This document shows positions 58,071 through 64,000 of a stretch of DNA of 64,000 nucleotides, piece after piece. Source of the DNA: Lotus japonicus (lineage: Eukaryota > Streptophyta > Magnoliopsida > Fabales > Fabaceae); assembly GCF_012489685.1 (NCBI RefSeq), contig NC_080042.1:45560066-45624065 (forward strand), given 5' to 3'. Position 1 is the first letter of the stretch; every line of letters begins with the position of its first letter. The translations under genes were made by a program, and so were the position numbers. A model generated the notes under the pieces. The model was given only the letters and a program-made list of their open reading frames with translations, was not told where the DNA came from and ran no database searches.

Positions 58071-59492
58071 TGATAGCAATTCCGCAAGTGCACGGATTGC
58101 CTGAAGTAATATAAAGATATCGAACCACAGAGATAGTTGTTTATCAAATTGTTCAAGGACTTTAGTGTTCAGAATTGGAAATTAAAAGGTAAAAGCAATA
58201 TATGTTTGAAGTTTGATTGTGTGAGAAACAATTGTGAGTAAAAGCTAAAATTATAATTCAGAAAAGAAGTGCCCTGGGCAAAGCTCCACTTAGTCCAATT
58301 ATGTTTCTCAAATCAAGTTCTTATATGAAATTCAGAATCCTTATCCATGGTGATGTAGCCTCTACCTCAACTTGTTAATTCCTTAATCAAGTAAATCATT
58401 CAATTTCATTTGTCAAACCTAATGCCTTAGTGCCTAGTCAATTCAATTGAAGAATGAAGTTTATAAGTTCATGCCAACACAATAAGTTTCTACACTTATA
58501 CCTAAGTGATAGCAAACAAATCAATCTCATCCCAAGTCCCTTAATCCTTACCAACTTCCCTTGTGCAAGAAGAAAGCAAAACACTTGTGTGCCCTCAAGA
58601 GAATATTGATTCAGAGAAAAGATACATGGAAAAGAAACTTTATTCATATAAGAACATAAGGAGATCAAACCATAATCAGAACTAAGGTTCACTTCACCCA
58701 AAGTACAAAGAGAAATTAGCCAAGCATGGCAAGAGAATTCATAATGTAAATCAAAAGAACAAAAACCTAAAAACAAGAGTGTCAAGAAGCCTCCCACAAG
58801 CTCCAAGAAACTAGAAAAGTACAAAGATACCTAAAAGAAATCACAAAATCCTAATTTATAGACTTTCCAGCGGCCCACCACGCACATGCGTGGACAACCT
58901 GTCCAAAATAACTCCCAGGCTCGTCCACCACGCATGCGTGTGGCCAAGGGGGTGCACATGCGTGGGCTTCAGCAAATCCTCCCCTTCGTTCACAGAACAG
59001 CCACGCATGTTTGTGGCACAGGTGGCGCACATGCGTGGCTCATCAGATTCTTCTCCGAATTTTGTAACTCCTTCTTCAACTATCATCATGGCTCATTACT
59101 TGGTCTTCAATCAACTTCATTAGCCATCAAAAACACTTGAAACCTTCAAGGAATCTTAACAAACCATCATTCCACCAATGTAACTCATGGATCCACTCAT
59201 TTAATCACAATAATTCAGAAATCATCCATTCAATTCATCAAATAAAACTTCTAATATGCAATCAACTCTCATATTCTCTCTAGATTTCAGCTCAAATCTG
59301 AACATAAGAATTAACCTCAAACTAAAACTAATAAAAAGACCAAATAAATAAATTAAAAATACCTAAACTAATGCAAATGCAATTATGAACTATAAAGGGA
59401 CTCAACTTGACTCAACACTCAATGAAGGACTCAAAAAGAAGAATAAAGAGGCAAAATGACTTGATAAACATAGAATAAACCTCGGGTCATCA
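58071..59492 (-). repeat. 3' LTR of the Athila-like element
   Basis: Its first 590 bp align with 63391-63990. The end is set at ATCA (59492), the inverted match of the TGAT start, just before unrelated internal DNA. Within it, 58868-59038 carries five imperfect CACGCATGCGTG-type palindromic motifs in alternating GCACATGCGTGG and CCACGCATG forms. No ORF in it looks real. Confidence 0.75.
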
Positions 59493-60581
59493 AGAGTAAG
59501 CAAGACTTCCAAGCAAGAGCTCATCAACTTCCTCACATATCAAGCTCTTTCCTCACATTTTGGTGCTCTAACATACAAGCACAAAACTTCAGCCCTGGTA
59601 ATCAATCAAATCAAAGTTAGTTGCTAAGAAGCAAGAATCAGATAGAGACTGAAAATGGTTGTAACTTTGGCTAGGGTAAAGGTAGGGAAACCAAGAAGAG
59701 GGATAGCACAAGAAGCTCTCAAGACATTTTGGGGTGAGTGACTTCTTTATTCAATACAACCTGAGCAGAATGCTAAGACTTTGGGACTCCTTCCTTCTTT
59801 TTATATTTATTTTCCTTTTATATTTTTTTTCAATTATCAAGGCACTTGCCCTTCTTTTGACAATTTAGCTAGCTTTTTTTTTTTCTTTGTTAGGAAGGAA
59901 TTCTTTTATAATTTTACCTGCTCAAACAAAACCATAAGACACTCACCAACAACACAATTTACCATAGTTTGGGGACCAAGGAAAATTATTCAATTATAAG
60001 GCTCAACTTGGGCAACTAGGGGAAAAAGTGCAATTTCAACAAAACTTTGAGGCCAGAAAGAATTTCCTACCAAGTCTCTTAAAACATTCAAGCACTAAGC
60101 AACAATCAATATGCATTTCAAAACAGAGCTAAATGTGTGCAAACATGTTAGGAATAAACTTTGAGACACTTAGCACTCAACAAAAACAATAGGGTGTTGA
60201 AGCGAAATACCCTTTCTTATGAACTCAAGCAAGTAAGATCAAGCTACCTCACCTTCCAATCACAATAGTATGTACAAAGACCACAAGATAAAAACATGGA
60301 AGTATCATCAACTTTCAATAAGAAGCAGCTAAGTCAAGGGTGAAACCACTTAAGCAAGTTCAGCATAGCAGCAAGAAACTCAAGGATATTCATACTGACT
60401 CAAAGGTAAAAAGCAAAACATGCAAAAGACTCAATGCACTAACTACCTAAAAAGAAATTTTTTTTTTATAGAGGAACACAAAACTAAAGCAAACTCAAAT
60501 TCAAGAAAAGCAAACCTGGACTTGGGTTGTCTCCCAAGAAGCTCAATTTTAAAGTCTTTGATAGACTTCTTTCCTTTTCAG
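59493..60581. other. Non-coding interior of the Athila-like element
   Basis: It lies where pol should be. No RT or integrase text in any frame, and only short simple runs such as the T-tract at about 59874-59886. The polypurine tract before the 3' LTR is not obvious. Confidence 0.5.
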
Positions 60582-61859
60582 CTAAGAAGGATTAGAATCA
60601 CACTTTCTCAAACTTTTGCATGAGCAAGGTAGGAATTTTGCCCCAAACTTTTCCACAAGGTCTTCCCAAGTAACAATACTTCCTTGAGGTTGAGATTGAA
60701 ACAAAACCTTAGCTTCATCCTTCAAGGAGTATGGGAACAACCTCAGCCTAAAGGCATCATCGGACACATCTTTTATCCTTACCATGCTACTGAACTGATG
60801 AAACTGCACCATATGAGCATGAAAATTCTCTGTGGCTGAACCTCCATATTGGTTCTCGCCTACAAGCTTTATGAGAGTTGGGTTCATCTCATAGTTGTCT
60901 TTTTTTACTTCTGAGACCGCCTTTCCTGAAATCTTAGCAAACTCTTCACAAACATATTCATTAATCACTTCACAGCTAAATACATCCTCATAGTTAGGAT
61001 GCTTCAATGTTTCAATGACAGAAAATTTTACCTTTTCATCACCAACTTTCAAAGACAAAAGACCCTTGGCAACATTGATTTTTGCATTACCGGTTGCCAA
61101 GAAAGGTCTCCCCAAAATTAGAGGAACTCTAGAGTCCTCTTCAATGTCCAAAATCACAAAATCAACAGGAAAAATAAATTTGTCCACCCTTACCAAAACA
61201 TCTTCAGCGACCCCATAGGGGCGCTTAATGGACCTGTCCGCCAACTGCAATGACATCAAGGTAGGGGTGGCCTCACCCATATCCAACCTTTTAAACATGG
61301 AGAGCAGCATCAGATTGATGCTAGCTCCCAGATCACACAAGGCTTTAGCCCCAGGCAATCCTTCAATGTCAACAGGAATAGTAAAACTCCTAGGATCTTT
61401 CAAATTTTGGGGGAGTTTTCTCTGGACAATTGCACTACACTCCTCTGTCATCATAATTGTTTCATTCACCTCACTCAATCTCTTCCTCCCAGATACAATA
61501 TCCTTCATGAACTTTGCATAGGTAGGCATTTGCTCTAAGGCTTCAGAAAAAGGAATGTTGATTTGCAACTTTTTAAAAATTTCTAAGAACTTTGAAAATT
61601 GTTTTTCCAGATTTTTCTTCACTAAAGCCTTAGGAAATGGTACCTTGCAAGTTATTTTCTCAGGAGAAGAATCCTTACTCTCTTTGTTTTTTACAGCTTC
61701 CTCACTTTTTGTTCCCTCTTTTTCTTTCTCAAGTTCATCACTCTTCTTTTCAACTAACTCCTCAATTTCATTTAAAATTTTGCCACTCCTAAGAGTGACA
61801 GCAGAACAATTTTCAGATTTGGAGTCCTTAGGATTAATGAGAGTGTCACTGGGGAACAT
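60582..61859 (-). CDS. Athila-like protease ORF fused to a second Gag-like segment
   Basis: 425 aa from the ATG at 61859; the frame itself continues upstream to the amber codon ending Gag (61886-61884), so it is the continuation of the gag frame. It begins with AVTLRSGK, a Lys/Glu-rich linker and the PFSEALEQMPTYAKFMKDI block typical of Athila. The retroviral-type protease has CDLGASINLM with Asp at 176, in place of the commoner DTG/DSG, as is usual for Athila, and ILGRPFLAT. At residues 335-415 the text switches to a Gag-like segment (NQYGGSATENFHAHM, DDAFRLRLFPYSLKDEA, GSIVTWEDLVEKFGAKFLP), parallel to part of the main Gag. RT should follow the protease, so this is an internal deletion or template-switch product. 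Confidence 0.85.
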   Translation of the reverse strand: MFPSDTLINPKDSKSENCSAVTLRSGKILNEIEELVEKKSDELEKEKEGTKSEEAVKNKESKDSSPEKITCKVPFPKALVKKNLEKQFSKFLEIFKKLQINIPFSEALEQMPTYAKFMKDIVSGRKRLSEVNETIMMTEECSAIVQRKLPQNLKDPRSFTIPVDIEGLPGAKALCDLGASINLMLLSMFKRLDMGEATPTLMSLQLADRSIKRPYGVAEDVLVRVDKFIFPVDFVILDIEEDSRVPLILGRPFLATGNAKINVAKGLLSLKVGDEKVKFSVIETLKHPNYEDVFSCEVINEYVCEEFAKISGKAVSEVKKDNYEMNPTLIKLVGENQYGGSATENFHAHMVQFHQFSSMVRIKDVSDDAFRLRLFPYSLKDEAKVLFQSQPQGSIVTWEDLVEKFGAKFLPCSCKSLRKCDSNPS

Positions 61860-61883
61860 GCCTGGGAACCTTTCAGTAATGGC

Positions 61884-63152
61884 CTAGGAAATTTGTCCAA
61901 CTTGAGTCTCCAAATTTTTTATGGAGGACTCGTGATTCTTCGAGCTGGTTCTGGTTTCATTTATGAAACTTCTGGTCTCATTCATGAAACTCTGATTGGT
62001 AAGTGTCAAATCAGCTACAATCTCCTCCAAACTCTTCTTACCATTCTCCTGATTTTGAGGTGGTGGAGGCCTTTGATTCAGCTGGTATTGCCTCTGATTT
62101 GGAAATTGCTTTGAACCACCAGCATCTCCTGAGTTGTTTTGGTCCCTCCAAGAGAAGTTAGGATGATTTCTCCAACCTGGATTATAAGTGTTGGAGTAGG
62201 GATCATTTTGATAATTCCCCATGGCCTTCACCTCTTCATCAAATTCAGCATCCTCAGCATTCCTTTGCCCACCTTCAAGCCTCTTCACCATGACATCCAC
62301 CTTTTGTGCAAGCTTTTTGTTGGATGCAAGAACTGCATCAAGAGTCTCAACCTCATAAACTCCCTTCCGGTTCTGCCTGTCATTGTTTGAATGTGCAGCT
62401 CTAGCAGCCAACTTGTTTATGATATCAAGTGCTGGTTGGGTTGCTAGAGCATCAAAGGCTCCGCTTGCAGCTATGTCCAACTTGTCTCTAGTGTAGTCAT
62501 TGAGAGCTGCATAGAACTTCTCCACTTGGTCAGCTGTGGAGAAGTTGTGGCCTGGGCATTTCATCAAGAGTCTTTTGAACCTCACCCATGACTCATAGAG
62601 ATTCTCGGAGTCCAGCTGGATGAAGGAATTGATCTCTTGTTTCAACTTCCTTATGCGGTTGTAGGGAAAGAACTTAGCTGTAAATTTTTCAGCTAAATCA
62701 TCCCAAGAAGTAATACTCCTCAATGGTTGTGTTCTCAACCATTCTTCAGCAGTGTTCCTGAAAGAAAAAGGAAACAACATTAACCTAATAGTGTCCAAGT
62801 TGACATTCCTTTTAAGTGTGGAACATTGTCTGGTAAAGCGCTCCAAGTGTCCATGAACATCCTCGTTTGCACTCCCACCGAATTGATGTTGACTGACCAA
62901 AGTGATGAAGTGTGGTGGAATTTGGAAGTCTGGAGGAGCATCTTGAGGTACAACAACGCTCCCCTCAAAGTTGTAGTCCACACGAGGTGCAGTGATGTCT
63001 CCCAAGGACCTTTGAGCCTCCTGCTCTTCTCGAAGTTGCCTATCTCTTTCATTCTGGGCAGCAACTTGAGCAGTGATCTCAGCACGAAGTCTCGCTTCCA
63101 TTTCCACACGAAGCCTTGCTTCTATCTCAGCTAGTGTTTCTTCAGCGGCCAT
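61884..63152 (-). CDS. Athila-like Gag
   Basis: 422 aa from the ATG at 63152. An N-terminal Glu/Arg-rich helix with repeated EARLR units is followed by the retrotransposon Gag domain (HQFGGSANEDVHGHLERF, TIRLMLFPFSFRNTAEEWL, SWDDLAEKFTAKFFP). Then come a YNPGWRNHPNFSW motif characteristic of Athila Gag, a Gln/Pro-rich stretch and a coil ending LETQVGQIS. It stops at TAG (61886-61884), but the same frame then continues into the protease. In related elements Gag and protease are usually one frame, so the amber codon is either a nonsense mutation or a regulated stop. Its context (UAG-GCC-AUU) is not the CAR-YYA readthrough type. Confidence 0.88.
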   Translation of the reverse strand: MAAEETLAEIEARLRVEMEARLRAEITAQVAAQNERDRQLREEQEAQRSLGDITAPRVDYNFEGSVVVPQDAPPDFQIPPHFITLVSQHQFGGSANEDVHGHLERFTRQCSTLKRNVNLDTIRLMLFPFSFRNTAEEWLRTQPLRSITSWDDLAEKFTAKFFPYNRIRKLKQEINSFIQLDSENLYESWVRFKRLLMKCPGHNFSTADQVEKFYAALNDYTRDKLDIAASGAFDALATQPALDIINKLAARAAHSNNDRQNRKGVYEVETLDAVLASNKKLAQKVDVMVKRLEGGQRNAEDAEFDEEVKAMGNYQNDPYSNTYNPGWRNHPNFSWRDQNNSGDAGGSKQFPNQRQYQLNQRPPPPQNQENGKKSLEEIVADLTLTNQSFMNETRSFINETRTSSKNHESSIKNLETQVGQIS

Positions 63153-63366
63153 GTTAATAGCCGGGGTGCGTCTCCTCTGTTATGCAAGTCTGCGATGGAA
63201 GGTATGGTCAATCTCTGGATCAAATAGCAATGACTTAGGATCAACTGAACCTCGCATAAACTAGCAAACAGTTAATAGCACTTATTCACTCAGCAGAGAT
63301 TCAAGCAAGTAAGTAACAAAGATTCTAAACAAAAACAATCCAAGAATGTTTGATAAAACAAAACTA

Positions 63367-63384
63367 TCCCCGGCAACGGCGCCA
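63367..63384 (-). other. tRNA-Asp primer binding site of the Athila-like element
   Basis: The minus strand reads TGGCGCCGTTGCCGGGGA, complementary to the 3' end of plant tRNA-Asp, six bases inside the 5' LTR. Confidence 0.9.
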
Positions 63385-63390
63385 AAAACT

Positions 63391-64000
63391 TGATAGCAAT
63401 TCTGCAAGTGCACGGATTGCCCGAAGTAATATAAAGATATTGAACCACAGAGATAGTTGTTTATCAAATTGTTCAAGGACTTTAGTGTTCAAAATTGTAA
63501 ATTAAAAGGTAAAAGCAATATATGTTTGAAGTTTGATTGTGTGAGAAACACTTGTGAGTAAAAGCTAAAATTATAATTCAGAAAAGAAGTACCCTGGGCA
63601 AAGCTCCACTTAGTCCAATTATGTTTCTCAAATCAAGTTCTTATATGAAATTCAGAATCCTTATCCATGGTGATGTAGCCTCTACCTCAACTTGTTAATT
63701 CCTTAATCAAGTAAATCATTCAATTTCATTTGCCAAACCTAATGCCTTAGTGCCTAGTCAATTCAATTGAAGAATGAAGTTTATAAGTTCATGCCAACAC
63801 AATAAGTTTCTACCCTTATACCTAAGTGATAGCAAACAAATCAATCTCATCCCAAGTCCTTTAATCCTTACCAACTTCCGTTGTGCAAGAAGAAAGCAAA
63901 ACACTTGTGTGCACTCAAGAGAATATTGATTCAGAGAAAAGATACTTGGAAAATAAACTTTATTCATATAAGAAAATAAGAGATCAAACCATAATCAGAA
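63391..64000 (-). repeat. 5' LTR of the Athila-like element, truncated by the window
   Basis: It is homologous to 58071-58662 and starts TGATAGCAATT beside the primer site. About 0.8 kb more should lie beyond the window. Confidence 0.85.

Larger units (their letters stand above)
58071..64000 (-). mobile_element. Athila-like gypsy retrotransposon lacking RT and integrase (runs off the window)
   Basis: The 3' LTR is 58071-59492 (about 1422 bp, TGATAGC...GGTCATCA on the plus strand). The 5' LTR starts at 63391 and is cut by the window end after 610 bp. The primer site TGGCGCCGTTGCCGGGGA on the minus strand (63384-63367) complements tRNA-Asp as in Athila elements. Inside are Gag, protease and a second Gag-like segment, then about 1.1 kb of non-coding DNA. 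RT, RNase H and integrase are absent, so it is non-autonomous. The LTR overlap differs at roughly 17 of 610 positions by eye. Confidence 0.88.

Noticed and set aside
1..64000. CRISPR arrays, bacterial operons, rRNA or organellar inserts
   Set aside because: No spacer-repeat arrays, ribosome-binding-site-linked gene strings, or rRNA/plastid-like text were seen; the window is plant nuclear DNA.

Overview
This is a plant nuclear window, most likely from a legume. The reasons are spliced genes with GT-AG introns, high A+T, Mutator/hAT/Stowaway MITEs, and SIRE/Maximus-like, Tat-like and Athila-like LTR retrotransposons. The legume assignment is an inference from recalled element types, not a search. 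Only two intact host genes can be supported. A beta-carotene 3-hydroxylase gene (1549-4190, minus, seven exons, 315 aa) makes xanthophylls in plastids. A secreted GH28 polygalacturonase-type gene (46947-50102, plus, six exons, 477 aa) acts on cell-wall pectin. A decayed receptor-like kinase lies at 50679-51395 (minus). Almost everything else is mobile DNA, relics or A+T-rich filler.

Layout. 1-1548: tandem and simple repeats. 1549-4190: carotenoid hydroxylase. 4.2-24 kb: a graveyard of non-autonomous DNA transposons, many delimited to the base by target-site duplications (TSDs). These are Mutator-like elements with 9-bp TSDs at 8704-9499, 10496-11027, 12578-13842, 14170-16897 and 22329-22809; hAT-like elements with 8-bp TSDs at 7274-8001 and 21546-21905; and Stowaway-like elements with TA at 11800-12383 and 23618-23923. 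Two LTR elements sit among them, each with a perfect 5-bp TSD: a pol-less one (14950-16482) nested inside a Mutator-like element, and a gutted Copia (19062-22097) whose 3' LTR carries one of the hAT MITEs. 25.0-25.9 kb: decayed minus-strand Copia. 27.5-34.9 kb: decayed minus-strand Ty3/gypsy of Tat type, with an antisense extra ORF downstream of pol and a Copia-type solo LTR inserted in its RT/RNase H region. 34.9-38.2 kb: SIRE-like LTR remnants. 39.1-45.6 kb: a 5'-truncated SIRE/Maximus Copia with an open 1269-aa gag-pol, an amber stop in the leaky UAG-CAA-UUA context and an in-frame envelope-like ORF. 46.9-50.1 kb: polygalacturonase. 51.9-56.9 kb: a complete, apparently intact minus-strand Copia (313-bp LTRs, TSD AGCAA, 1411-aa polyprotein). 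58.07 kb to the window end: a non-autonomous minus-strand Athila-like element that lacks RT and integrase and has a second Gag-like segment fused behind its protease.

How it fits together. The two host genes are unrelated in pathway and show no sign of joint regulation. Nesting gives a partial chronology: the Mutator-like element at 14170 is older than the LTR element inside it, the Copia at 19062 is older than the MITE in its LTR, and the Tat element is older than the solo LTR. All LTR and TIR comparisons and TSDs were aligned by eye; no database search was run.
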